Shown in pieces: positions 8,041 to 16,629 of a stretch of DNA of 64,000 nt. The notes below the pieces were generated by a model. The model ran no database searches and was not told the DNA's origin. It saw only the letters and a program-made list of their open reading frames with translations. Location of the stretch: positions 1-64,000 of the forward strand of contig NZ_BRVS01000007.1 of the NCBI RefSeq assembly GCF_026011795.1, written 5' to 3'. The number at the start of each line of letters is the position of its first letter. The stretch's first letter is position 1. The stretch comes from Arthrobacter mangrovi (GTDB lineage: Bacteria > Actinomycetota > Actinomycetes > Actinomycetales > Micrococcaceae). The translations under genes and the position numbers were made by a program.

Positions 8041-8817
8041 ATGGACTTAGTCCAGGCGCTTATTATTGCCCTGGCCGGGCTCTGGGCCGGCACCATCAAC
8101 AGCATCGTCGGCTCCGGCACGCTCGTCACGTTCCCCGTCCTGGTGGCGCTCGGCGTACCTCCGGTGACCGCGACGATTTCCAACGCGATGGGCCTGATCG
8201 CGGGCAACTTCGGCGGAGTGTACGGTTACCGGCGGGAGCTGCGCGGGCTGGGCGGAACGCTCAAGGTGCTGCTGCCGGCGTCGCTGCTCGGCGGCATCAC
8301 CGGTGCGGCGCTGCTGCTGAACCTGCCGGAGGAAGTCTTCGGCATTGCCGCGCCCTTCCTGATCGTGCTGGCGCTGGTGTTCGTCATCTTCCAGCCCAAG
8401 CTGCAGGCCTGGGTGCGGGAGCGGCAGGCCGCGCAGGCACGGACCCGGAGCCAGCCGCTGGTGCTGCTGTTCCTGATCTACTTCGCCGGCGTCTACGGCG
8501 GCTACTTTGTCGCGGCCCAGGGCATCCTGCTCGTCGGGATCCTCGGCATCTTCCTGCACGGCACGCTGCAGCAGGCCAACGCGGTCAAGAACGTGCTGGT
8601 GCTCGGCGTGAACATCATCGCCGGCATCTCCTACATGATCTTCGCGTTCGACCGCATCAACTGGATGATCGTGCTGGTGATCGCCGTGAGCTCGCTGGCC
8701 GGCGCGCTGATCGGCACGTCGGTGGGCCGGCGCCTGAAGCCGGTGGTCCTGCGCGGCATCATCGTCGCCCTCGGCCTCGTGGCACTCTTCGTCATGGTCT
8801 CGGAACTCGTGGCATGA
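8041..8817 (+). CDS. TSUP (TauE/SafE) family permease
   Basis: A 258-residue integral membrane protein with about eight hydrophobic helices and the duplicated TSUP pattern. Near the N-terminus is GTINSIVGSGTLVTFP, with a matching YGGYFVAAQGILL in the second half; these are the family's hallmark repeats. TSUP proteins export sulfite, sulfoacetate or related sulfur and organic anions; the substrate is unknown here. It begins 15 bases after the ABC ATPase and its stop overlaps the next start as ATGA, so the three genes are probably co-transcribed. Confidence 0.88.
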   Translation: MDLVQALIIALAGLWAGTINSIVGSGTLVTFPVLVALGVPPVTATISNAMGLIAGNFGGVYGYRRELRGLGGTLKVLLPASLLGGITGAALLLNLPEEVFGIAAPFLIVLALVFVIFQPKLQAWVRERQAAQARTRSQPLVLLFLIYFAGVYGGYFVAAQGILLVGILGIFLHGTLQQANAVKNVLVLGVNIIAGISYMIFAFDRINWMIVLVIAVSSLAGALIGTSVGRRLKPVVLRGIIVALGLVALFVMVSELVA

Positions 8818-9638
8818 ACCTGCACTACCTTGAGACCGCGGATGATCCGCTGGTCGCCGACTACACGCAGCTGACGGACACCGCCCTGCGGCGGCGCCGC
8901 GAGCCGGCCGAGGGGATGTACATTGCGGAGAGCTCTAAGGTGCTGCGCCGGGCCATCGATGCGGGCCACCGGCCGAGGTCGTTCTTCCTCGCCGAAAAGT
9001 GGCTCGAGGACCTGCGCGATGTCATCGGCCTCTTCCCGGAGGTGCCCGTCTTCGTCGGCACCCCGGAGGTGCTTGAAGCAATCACCGGTTTCCACCTGCA
9101 CCGCGGCGCCATGGCCGCCATGCACCGCCCGGCGCCGCGCGATCCCGCGGAGGTAGTGGCCGGCGCGCGCCGCGTCGCGGTACTGGAGGACATCGTGGAC
9201 CACACCAACGTCGGCGCGATCTTCCGCTCGGCCGCCGCGATGGGCATGGACGCCGTCCTGATCAGCCCCCGCTGCGCGGACCCGCTGTACCGCCGCAGCA
9301 TCCGGGTCAGCATGGGCACGGTCTTCCAGATCCCGTGGGCGCGCCTGCCGGAATGGCCCGGGGGACTACGCGTCCTCAAGGAGCAGGGATTTACGACGGC
9401 GGCGCTTGAGCTGACCGAGGATGCCATCACCTTGGATGAACTTGAGTCCCGGACGTTCGGCCGGCTGGCCCTCATCCTCGGAACCGAGGGCGCCGGCATG
9501 CTGCCGGAGACCCTGGGGCAAGTCGACCTGAAGGTGATGATCCCGATGCGCGCCGGCGTGGACTCGCTGAACGTGGCGGCCGCCAGCGCCGTGGCCTTCT
9601 GGGCATGCCGCCCCAAGGTTTCAGGCATCGGCGGCTGA
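8814..9638 (+). CDS. SPOUT-class RNA 2'-O-methyltransferase (TrmH/SpoU family)
   Basis: A 274-residue protein. The N-terminal ~110 residues form a substrate-binding region; the C-terminal SPOUT knot has motif 1 NVGAIFRSAAAMG, motif 2 LILGTEGAGM and motif 3 IPMRAGVDSLNVAAASAVAF. This set defines SAM-dependent ribose methylation of rRNA or tRNA. Without a specific match, the modified base cannot be named. Translation is probably coupled to the TSUP gene through the ATGA overlap. The stop is 95 bases before the L31 gene, in front of which a new promoter appears. Confidence 0.9.
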   Translation: MNLHYLETADDPLVADYTQLTDTALRRRREPAEGMYIAESSKVLRRAIDAGHRPRSFFLAEKWLEDLRDVIGLFPEVPVFVGTPEVLEAITGFHLHRGAMAAMHRPAPRDPAEVVAGARRVAVLEDIVDHTNVGAIFRSAAAMGMDAVLISPRCADPLYRRSIRVSMGTVFQIPWARLPEWPGGLRVLKEQGFTTAALELTEDAITLDELESRTFGRLALILGTEGAGMLPETLGQVDLKVMIPMRAGVDSLNVAAASAVAFWACRPKVSGIGG

Positions 9639-9643
9639 TGAGG

Positions 9644-9733
9644 TAGGATGGGTTGCTGGCCTGCCATGGGCCAACCGTTTTCCATCCCTTAAAGCCGCTG
9701 GCAAAATCCAGGGGCGTGTTCAAAGGATTCCAC
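9644..9733 (+). promoter_or_regulatory. promoter and possible structured leader of L31
   Basis: A TAGGAT -10-like box (9644-9649) would start a leader of roughly 78 bases. Within it, GGTT...AACC with TGG/CCA (about 9652-9677) and CTGG...CCAG (about 9699-9712) can form two hairpins before the ribosome-binding site. Autogenous leaders are known for actinobacterial L31 genes; whether this is one needs covariance evidence. Confidence 0.4.
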
Positions 9734-9988
9734 ATGAAGTCTGATATCCACCCGGCATACGCCCCGGTTGTCTTCCGCGACCTTGCCTCCGGCGTTTCCT
9801 TCCTGACCAAGTCCACCGTTGGCTCCAGCAAGACTGTTGAGTGGGAAGACGGCAACACCTACCCGCTGATCGAGGTTGAAATCTCCTCCGAGTCGCACCC
9901 GTTCTACACCGGTAAGCAGCGCATCATGGACACCGCCGGCCGTGTCGAGCGCTTCAACGCCCGCTTCAAGGGCTTCGGCAAGAAGTAA
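9734..9988 (+). CDS. rpmE2: 50S ribosomal protein L31 type B
   Basis: An 84-residue ribosomal protein with the type B pattern: [17 protein letters not shown] at the start, an internal [10 protein letters not shown], and [10 protein letters not shown]...RVERFNARF at the end. It lacks the CxxC zinc ligands of ordinary L31, so it is the zinc-independent paralogue. In several bacteria this form replaces the zinc form during zinc shortage under Zur control, but I do not see a convincing Zur box here. The ATG has AAAGGA ten bases upstream. It is transcribed alone, ending at a strong terminator. Confidence 0.95.
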   Translation: MKSDIHPAYAPVVFRDLASGVSFLTKSTVGSSKTVEWEDGNTYPLIEVEISSESHPFYTGKQRIMDTAGRVERFNARFKGFGKK

Positions 9989-10013
9989 CTTCTTCGCCCG
10001 CAGATTTGAGCGA

Positions 10014-10058
10014 CGGCGGTCCGCACCAGTCCACGCTGGTGCGGACCGCCGCTTTTTA
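10014..10058 (+). terminator. strong Rho-independent terminator after rpmE2
   Basis: A perfect 16-bp stem (10014-10029 with 10036-10051), a six-base loop, and a T5 run at 10053-10057. One of the clearest intrinsic terminators in the window. Confidence 0.93.
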
Positions 10059-10139
10059 ACCCGCGTGCCACGCGGTGGTATGACTGAAGAGCCGGCGGCG
10101 TTCGTCCGCGGCACATAGCAGACTGGCAAGGAGTTCGGA

Positions 10140-11201
10140 ATGTCCGGTCACCGGCACGGTGAATACAAGGTCCACGGCGGCAAGCTCGTCGTGGTCGACC
10201 TCGACGAGGAGTCGGGCCGGCTGGCCAACGTCTCCGTCAGCGGCGATTTTTTCCTCGAACCGGACGAGGCCCTGCACGACATCAACGCCGCGCTGAACGG
10301 CATGCCCGCCGACGGGTCCCATGCCGACTATGCGGCTGCCGTCGATGCCGCCCTGGGTTCCGACGTGGTGCTCTTCGGATTTTCCGCCCACGCGGTGGCC
10401 ACTGCGGTGCGCCGGGCCTTGGCCAAGGCCACCGGCTGGCGGGACCATGACTGGCAGCTGATCGGTCCGCAGGTGCTGCCGATCCACCTCAACGTGGCCC
10501 TTGACGAGGTGCTGACCCGCCGCGTGGGGGAGGGCAAGCGCCCGCCGACCATGCGGATCTGGGACTGGGACGAGCCCTCCGTCGTGATCGGCAGCTTCCA
10601 GTCGGTCAGGAACGAAGTGGACGCCGACGGCGCCGAACGCCACGGCGTGACCGTGGTACGCAGGATCACCGGCGGCGGGGCGATGTTCATGGAACACGGC
10701 AACGCCATCACGTATTCGCTCTACCTTCCGCAGACCCTTGTGGACGGCCTGTCGTTCGAAGCGTCCTACGCGTTCCTGGACACGTGGACCATGGCAGCAC
10801 TGGAAAAGGTAGGGGTGGAGGCCTTCTACCAGCCGCTGAACGATATAGCGACGCCGCAGGGCAAGATCGGGGGCGCTGCCCAGAAACGACTGGGCAACGG
10901 CGCCATGCTGCACCACGTGACGATGTCCTACGACATCGATGCGGACAAGATGACCGACGTCCTGCGGATCGGGAAGGAAAAGATTTCGGACAAGGGGATC
11001 ACCAGCGCGAAGAAGCGCGTCGATCCGCTGCGGCGCCAGACCGGCCTGGACCGGGAATCCATCATCGGCACCATGATGGCCACGTTCCGCGACCGCTACG
11101 GCGCTTCGGACTCTGCCATCACCGACGAGGAGTTCGCCGCCGCCCGCGATCTGGTCGAGGCCAAGTTCGCCACCGGGGAGTGGCTGCACCGGGTGCCGTA
11201 G
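10140..11201 (+). CDS. lipoate-protein ligase with accessory domain at the N-terminus
   Basis: A 353-residue protein. Residues 1 to about 55 (EYKVHGGKLVVVDLDE, then SGDFFLEPDEALHDIN) resemble the accessory domain that sits at the C-terminus of E. coli LplA or exists as separate LplB in archaea. The catalytic domain follows from about residue 115: MRIWDWDEPSVVIGSFQ, RRITGGGAMFMEHGN, and the lysine motif GKIGGAAQKR. The enzyme should adenylate lipoate and attach it to 2-oxoacid dehydrogenase or GcvH lipoyl domains. AAGGAG lies six bases before the ATG. No lipoyl-protein gene is adjacent. Octanoyltransferase activity is an alternative. Confidence 0.85.
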   Translation: MSGHRHGEYKVHGGKLVVVDLDEESGRLANVSVSGDFFLEPDEALHDINAALNGMPADGSHADYAAAVDAALGSDVVLFGFSAHAVATAVRRALAKATGWRDHDWQLIGPQVLPIHLNVALDEVLTRRVGEGKRPPTMRIWDWDEPSVVIGSFQSVRNEVDADGAERHGVTVVRRITGGGAMFMEHGNAITYSLYLPQTLVDGLSFEASYAFLDTWTMAALEKVGVEAFYQPLNDIATPQGKIGGAAQKRLGNGAMLHHVTMSYDIDADKMTDVLRIGKEKISDKGITSAKKRVDPLRRQTGLDRESIIGTMMATFRDRYGASDSAITDEEFAAARDLVEAKFATGEWLHRVP

Positions 11202-11210
11202 CGCGCCCGC

Positions 11211-12680
11211 TTACACATCGTCTTCAAGCGCTTCCGTCCGTTCGTCGATGAAGGTCCGCAGCGTCGCGGCCTGCTCCGCCAGGTCCTCCGCGGTGACGCC
11301 GTCGCTGGACGGCACCGCGGACGCGATCTCGTCCAAAAGCTCGGTCGCGGTTCCGTCCCCGTACATCCGGTCGTAAAGGTCTGCATAGGCGGCCTCGTAG
11401 GCGGGCCGGAAAGCCTCCGATGCCAGGAACCGCTCCTTCAGCTCGTTGCCTCCCCGGCCGCCCCCTCCCGCCATCCGGCCGGCCATACCGCCGCCGTATT
11501 CGTTGGCGGCGGACGCAGCGGCCGGATCGCTGGCGGGGTCGGAGCCTCCCGGGGGTGTCCCGGGGTCACCGTTCTGCCCTGGCGGCACGGCTCCGCCGCC
11601 CCCTCCGATGGAGAGCTGGTCATCGGGGGACGCCGCGGCGTCCCCTGTCATGGCGAGGTTCAGATCCCACGAAATGACCGAAATCTTCTTCGACTCCAGG
11701 TCGTACCAGAGGTAATAGTTCCGGCCCGGTCCGGCCATGTCGTCGCCGTTCACCAGGAGGTTCATGGTGGCGGTGTAGCGGGCAAAGGATCCGATATCCA
11801 CCCAGTCGGCCAATTCGGCGTCGAACTCCTCATCGCTGGCTTCGGAGAGCCACTTGAGGAAGTCGACGACGGGCTGCACGTCTTCGCTGCCCTCGGCGTT
11901 AAGTTGCTTGAACTGCTCTTCATAAGTCGCCAGGTCGTCGCCCTGGTACCTGAAGCTGGATTCCGCGTCCGCTTTGTAGAGCACGCCGGCTGTGCCGAAA
12001 AGGGAATCGGCGTAGGTTTCGTCGGGGTTCTCCACCAGCAGCCGCGTCTGGGTCGGGCTGCCGTTCACGGAATACGTGGAGTAGGCGAACCGCTGCGTTG
12101 CTTGGCCGCTGGCCGCCGTCAGGGCCAGGGCAAGGGCCTCGTTGAGGGCCGGTGAACCGGGCCGCAGGGCGAGCTGCGTGAGGCCCTGGTACGTCTGGCC
12201 GTCCGTGTACTTGTCGAAGTCGATGAGCAGCGGGAGCGACTCGGGAACGTCGGAGGAGATTTCCATGGTGTTTGAGGTGTTCGCGTTTCCGGCCATCCGG
12301 GCGCCCCCGCCGCTGAGGCTGCGCAAGGTCGAATTGCCCTTGAGCCGCACGCCCACGTTGGGCACCACGGTCCCATCGATGGTGATGTCGGCCTGGATCC
12401 AGTCCTTGGCCCCGTCCGCTTCGTAGGCAGCGACCATGTCGGCGTAGTCGGATTCCTCCCAGGCGACGCTGATCCGGTGGGACACGCCGTCAGCAAAGAA
12501 GGCGTCCCTGGCAGCCGCGGAACCACCGTCCGCCGCGTCGGACCCGGAGCCGGTGGACGATGGCGCAGCTGATGTCCCCGCCGCCGGGGCGTCTGTCGCC
12601 GCCCCGGTGCCGCACCCGGACAAGGCCAGCGTGAGGGCAAGGGCGGATGCCGAAAGAATTGTGCCGGGGAAACGTCGCAT
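11211..12680 (-). CDS. CotH-family lipoprotein
   Basis: A 489-residue exported lipoprotein: signal sequence with lipobox LSGC (Cys23), then a Ser/Ala/Gly-rich linker. The body matches the CotH family, including VGVRLKGNST, LLIDFDKYTDGQTYQGL, LLVNGDDMAGPGRNYYLWYD and ISWDLNLAM. CotH proteins are atypical kinase-fold proteins; spore-coat CotH phosphorylates other coat proteins. Here the organism is unlikely to sporulate, and the protein would sit on the outer face of the membrane. A Gly/Pro/Ser-rich insertion of about 60 residues (roughly 360-420) interrupts the fold after ISWDLN. It converges with the lipoate ligase, leaving nine bases between stops. Confidence 0.87.
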   Translation of the reverse strand: MRRFPGTILSASALALTLALSGCGTGAATDAPAAGTSAAPSSTGSGSDAADGGSAAARDAFFADGVSHRISVAWEESDYADMVAAYEADGAKDWIQADITIDGTVVPNVGVRLKGNSTLRSLSGGGARMAGNANTSNTMEISSDVPESLPLLIDFDKYTDGQTYQGLTQLALRPGSPALNEALALALTAASGQATQRFAYSTYSVNGSPTQTRLLVENPDETYADSLFGTAGVLYKADAESSFRYQGDDLATYEEQFKQLNAEGSEDVQPVVDFLKWLSEASDEEFDAELADWVDIGSFARYTATMNLLVNGDDMAGPGRNYYLWYDLESKKISVISWDLNLAMTGDAAASPDDQLSIGGGGGAVPPGQNGDPGTPPGGSDPASDPAAASAANEYGGGMAGRMAGGGGRGGNELKERFLASEAFRPAYEAAYADLYDRMYGDGTATELLDEIASAVPSSDGVTAEDLAEQAATLRTFIDERTEALEDDV

Positions 12681-12840
12681 GGGTCCTTCTAAGCTCGCCG
12701 AATGGATGCCTCCCAGCTTCGCGCTTAGAGCTGTGCCGTTTCTGTGCCCGGACCATGCGCGGGGTATGACCCGATCCCGCGGCTTTTCCGGAACCTGGAG
12801 CAGGTCCGGGCCGCACGGCCCGCCGAAGGCGCGGGGCCCC

Positions 12841-15462
12841 TTATTTTGCTGCGGCCTGCTGCGCCCTCAGTGCGCGGAGCAGATGGTCCTGCTGCTCGAC
12901 GACGATGCGCCGGAGTGCCGCCGGGGCATGGGGATGCCGCCCGAGCCACTCATCGGTGCGGACGACGACGGGATGCAGTTCGGGCGCCTGGCTCTCGGCC
13001 AGGTCCTGCTGCAGGGGATACAGGCCGCGGACGACCCGGCTGGCCAGCTCGATGCTCTGCCGCTGCCACACGTCCTCGATGCCCTGGAAGTACTGCTCGG
13101 CGTAGGGCGCCAGCAGCCCGTGCCCGGCGGCCGTGAAGCCGTCGATCGTCGCGTCCAGCAGCTCATTGGACAGCTGCGAACCGGCAACGGCGTCCTGCCA
13201 GGCTTTGGCCTTGACCGCCGGATCGGGGCGGGCGCCCATGGCGGCCGTGAAGCCGGCGCGTCCCGACGCCGTCAGGTCCCGCTCCAGCTCCGCCTCGAGC
13301 CGGGAGGGGTCGGCATGGCCGGTCGCCGCCAGCGCCTGCCACAGCCGCCAGCGGAGGTCCGCATCCATGGCCAAGCCCTCGGGTACCGAGGAGCCGTCCA
13401 GCAACGCGGCGAGGTAGTCCGCACCGGCCGGATCGGCCCGGGCGACGGCCGCCAGGCAGCGGGCCCACGCCAGCTGGTGGTCGCTTCCCGGCTCCGCAGC
13501 CTCCAGCTGCGCGCGCAGGAACATGGCGGTGCGACGCCGAAGGCGGTCCCGCTCCGAGGCCGGCGCATAGCGTTCCAGGGCGGTCCGTGCACAGTCCAAG
13601 AGCATCTGCAGGACGCCGTTGTCCGTCTCCGACCGGGCGAAGCGTTCCACGGCCGCCAGGTAGGATTCCGCGTCGAGGAGGCCGTCGCGCGCCATGTCCC
13701 ACAGCGTTGACCAGCACAGTGCCCGGGCCAGCGGATCCGCCACCCGGTCCAGCGAGGCGAGCACGGTCTGCAGGGAGCGCGGATCGAACCGGACTTTGAC
13801 GTAGCTGAGGTCCTCGTCGTTCACCAGCAGGAGCGCCGGTTCGGGGCGTCCGGCGAGCCCGGGCACTTCGGTGACGCGCCCGGCGACGTCCAGCTCCACG
13901 GAGCCGGAGCGCACCAGCGCGCCCTCGGCATCGAAGTCGTAGAGGCCCACGCGCAGCCGGTGCGGCCGCTCCGCGGGTAGTCCCGTAACCGGATCCGTGG
14001 CTTCCTGGACCAGGCGTACGGCAGCAAGCCTCCCGCCGTCGTACTCGAGTTCCGGGGTGATGGCGGAAATTCCGGAGGTCTGCAGCCAGGCCGCCGCCCA
14101 CCCGCCCATGTCGCGGCCGGAGGCGCCGCTGATCACTGCCAGGAAGTCGGCCAGGGAGGTGTTGGCGTATTCGTGCTGCCGGAAGTAGCGGCGCGCCGCC
14201 GCGGTGAAGGCGTCCGCGCCGACGTACGCCACCAGCTGCTTGAGCACCGAGGCGCCCTTGGCGTAGGTGATGCCGTCGAAGTTCTGCTTGGCAGCCTCCA
14301 GGTCCACGATGTCGGCAACGATCGGATGCGTGGTCGGCAGCTGGTCCTGCACGTAGGCCCAGGCCTTGCGGCGGTTGGCGAAGGTGACCCACGCGTTCGT
14401 GAACTCGGTGGCCTCGACCAGGGCCAGGGAACCCATGTAGTCCGCGAAAGACTCCTTGAGCCACAGGTCGTCCCACCACGACATCGTGACCAGGTCCCCG
14501 AACCACATGTGGGCCATTTCGTGCATGATCGTGTTGGCCCGTGCCTGGTACTGGGCAACCGTGGCGCGCGAGGTGAACACGTACTTCTCGGTGAAGGTGA
14601 CCAGGCCGGGGTTCTCCATGGCGCCGAGGTTGTATTCCGGCACGAACGCCTGCTCGTACTTGCCGAAGGGGTAGGGGTACTCGAACAGGTCGTGGAAGAA
14701 GTCCAGCCCCTGCTTGGTGGTGGCGAAGATCCGGTCCGCGTCGAAGGCGTCCGCCAGCGCGGCGCGGCAGAAGGCGCCCAGCGGGACCTGCAGCCCGCTC
14801 CCGTCCGGAAGCGTCCGCTCCCAGCTGTCCTGTGCCCGGTGGTACGGCCCGGCCAGCACGGTGGTGATGTAGGTGGAGATCCGGGCCGTCGGCTCGAAGC
14901 GGCTCACCAGAAAACCGGGCGCGCCGGGCAGCTCCTCCACCGAGGCAAGCGGGGCATTGGAAGCGACCTGCCAGCCCGAGGGAGCCGTAATGGTGAAGGT
15001 GAAGACGCCCTTCAGGTCCGGCTGCTCGAAGTTCGCGAACACCCGGCGCGCGTCCGCCGGCTCGTACTGGGTGTAGAGGTAGGTCTTGCCGTCCGCGGGA
15101 TCCGTGAACCGGTGCAGGCCCTCGCCGCTGCGGCTGTACAGCGCGGTGCCGGCCACGGTCGCCCGGTTCCGCCGTTGCAGTCCCGGCAGCCGGATCCGCG
15201 ACCCATCCACAACGGCGGCGGGATCCAGCCGCTCGCCGTTCAGGACCACGGATTCGACGCCGCCGTGGATGAAGTCCAGGAAGGTTTCGGCGCCGGGGGA
15301 GCTGCAGCTGAAGTCGATGACGGTCTTCGAGGCGTAGCCCGGGATGTCCGGGTCTTCCGCGGACCGGAGGTCGAGGCTGACGTCGTAGCTGTCCACGTCA
15401 ATCAGTTCCGACCGCGTCCGTGCCTCGGCGCGGCTAAGGTTCCCATGAGTCACCCGGCCCAT
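12841..15462 (-). CDS. pepN: aminopeptidase N (M1 family)
   Basis: An 873-residue zinc aminopeptidase of normal actinobacterial length. The exopeptidase motif GAMEN is at 280-284; the zinc site is HEMAH (His314, catalytic Glu315, His318) with the third ligand Glu337 in LKESF. The C-terminal half is the long helical ERAP1-like domain. There is no signal peptide, so it is cytoplasmic, removing N-terminal residues in peptide turnover, perhaps downstream of the proteasome. The start is ATG at 15462 or GTG at 15453 (THGNLSRAEAR). The YeiH gene lies 32 bases upstream on the same strand. Confidence 0.95.
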   Translation of the reverse strand: MGRVTHGNLSRAEARTRSELIDVDSYDVSLDLRSAEDPDIPGYASKTVIDFSCSSPGAETFLDFIHGGVESVVLNGERLDPAAVVDGSRIRLPGLQRRNRATVAGTALYSRSGEGLHRFTDPADGKTYLYTQYEPADARRVFANFEQPDLKGVFTFTITAPSGWQVASNAPLASVEELPGAPGFLVSRFEPTARISTYITTVLAGPYHRAQDSWERTLPDGSGLQVPLGAFCRAALADAFDADRIFATTKQGLDFFHDLFEYPYPFGKYEQAFVPEYNLGAMENPGLVTFTEKYVFTSRATVAQYQARANTIMHEMAHMWFGDLVTMSWWDDLWLKESFADYMGSLALVEATEFTNAWVTFANRRKAWAYVQDQLPTTHPIVADIVDLEAAKQNFDGITYAKGASVLKQLVAYVGADAFTAAARRYFRQHEYANTSLADFLAVISGASGRDMGGWAAAWLQTSGISAITPELEYDGGRLAAVRLVQEATDPVTGLPAERPHRLRVGLYDFDAEGALVRSGSVELDVAGRVTEVPGLAGRPEPALLLVNDEDLSYVKVRFDPRSLQTVLASLDRVADPLARALCWSTLWDMARDGLLDAESYLAAVERFARSETDNGVLQMLLDCARTALERYAPASERDRLRRRTAMFLRAQLEAAEPGSDHQLAWARCLAAVARADPAGADYLAALLDGSSVPEGLAMDADLRWRLWQALAATGHADPSRLEAELERDLTASGRAGFTAAMGARPDPAVKAKAWQDAVAGSQLSNELLDATIDGFTAAGHGLLAPYAEQYFQGIEDVWQRQSIELASRVVRGLYPLQQDLAESQAPELHPVVVRTDEWLGRHPHAPAALRRIVVEQQDHLLRALRAQQAAAK

Positions 15463-15494
15463 TCAACCACGCCCCCGCTGCGCACGCCGGACGC

Positions 15495-16574
15495 TCAGCC
15501 GACGATGAGCCGCGCCGCGCCCAGCCCCAGGGCGGCGATCAGCAGCCAGGCCAGCAGGGCGACGGCCAGCGAGGCGACGGAACCGCGCGCCAGTTCGCGC
15601 ACCCGAATGCCCGTTCCGAGGCCGAACAATGCCATCGCCAGCAGCCAGTCCTGCAGCATTGCGGCCGCGTCCAGCACATCCGGGGGCAGCCAGCCGGAGC
15701 TGCCCAGCAGGACCATCGCCGCGAAGCCGGCAATGAACAGCGGCACCAGCGGCGGCCGTCCGGCATCCTGCGCGGTGCTGCGGCGGTGCCAGGCCACCCC
15801 GGCCACAATCGGTGCCAGCAGCAGCACGCGCGCCAGCTTAACGACGACGGCGGCCGCCAGCGCCACGGTCCCGGCGGTCTGCGCCGTGGCCACCACCTGG
15901 CCGACGTCGTGGACGGAGCTGCCTACCCAGACGCCGAAGAGCTCCGCCGGCAGGTCCGCCGCAACCATGATGGCCGGCAGGACAGCGATGGCCAGCGACC
16001 CGCACAGCGTCACCAGGGCCACGGGCACGGCGACGTCCTGCCCCCGGCTCCCGCGGGCCGCCGCGACCGCACCGATGGCGGAGACACCGCAGATCGAGAA
16101 GCCCGCGGCCAGCAGCAGGGGCTGGTCGCCGCCCAGCCTGAAGGCGCGGGCGAGCAGGTAGGTCCCCGCGAAGGCCGCAGCGACCACGCCTGCGATCAGC
16201 AGGAGGCCCCCGACGCCCAGCTGCGCCAGCGCCCCCAGCGACAGCTTCAGGCCCAGCAGGACGATCCCGGTCCGGAGCAGTGTCCGGGCGGAAAACGCGA
16301 GGCCGGGCCGTGCCGTCCCGCCCGCGGCCGCCCGCAGGCCGGGCAGGTTGGCCACCAGGACGCCCAGTACCACGGCAAAGCTCATGGCCGGCACGGCCGG
16401 CAGGAGCAGGTGGGCGGCATAGGCAGCAGCCGCCGCGGCTACGGCCAGCAGCAGGCCCGGGAGCAGCGGCAGCCACCGCCCGGCGCCGCGTTCGGCAGCC
16501 CGGGGCACCGGGTCGGAAGGAACGGAACTGGTCTCAGGCACAGAAGCTACTGTGCCGTACGGCACGCGCAACAC
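15495..16574 (-). CDS. YeiH/UPF0324 family permease
   Basis: A 359-residue membrane protein with about nine to ten hydrophobic segments beginning near residue 34. It contains the family motifs FSICGVSAIGAVAAARG and GVWVGSSVHDVGQVVATA. The family is annotated as putative sulfate exporters, on limited evidence. The start is uncertain: GTG at 16574 is the longest reading, and other GTG codons lie up to about 33 bases inside. It is divergent from the ATP-grasp gene and upstream of pepN. Confidence 0.87.
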   Translation of the reverse strand: MLRVPYGTVASVPETSSVPSDPVPRAAERGAGRWLPLLPGLLLAVAAAAAAYAAHLLLPAVPAMSFAVVLGVLVANLPGLRAAAGGTARPGLAFSARTLLRTGIVLLGLKLSLGALAQLGVGGLLLIAGVVAAAFAGTYLLARAFRLGGDQPLLLAAGFSICGVSAIGAVAAARGSRGQDVAVPVALVTLCGSLAIAVLPAIMVAADLPAELFGVWVGSSVHDVGQVVATAQTAGTVALAAAVVVKLARVLLLAPIVAGVAWHRRSTAQDAGRPPLVPLFIAGFAAMVLLGSSGWLPPDVLDAAAMLQDWLLAMALFGLGTGIRVRELARGSVASLAVALLAWLLIAALGLGAARLIVG

Positions 16575-16629
16575 GCTATCGGCGCGTAAAAGTGGGCACG
16601 GAAAGCCCGGACGTGAAACGCTTTGGGCT

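Noticed and set aside
9600-9733. Zur box upstream of rpmE2
   Set aside because: No AT-rich palindrome of the expected type is visible near the TAGGAT box.
14173-16161. Very long open frame on the plus strand opposite pepN and the YeiH gene
   Set aside because: It is a mirror frame of two well-supported minus-strand genes in GC-rich DNA. Its protein is rich in Arg, Gly and Val with no recognisable motif.
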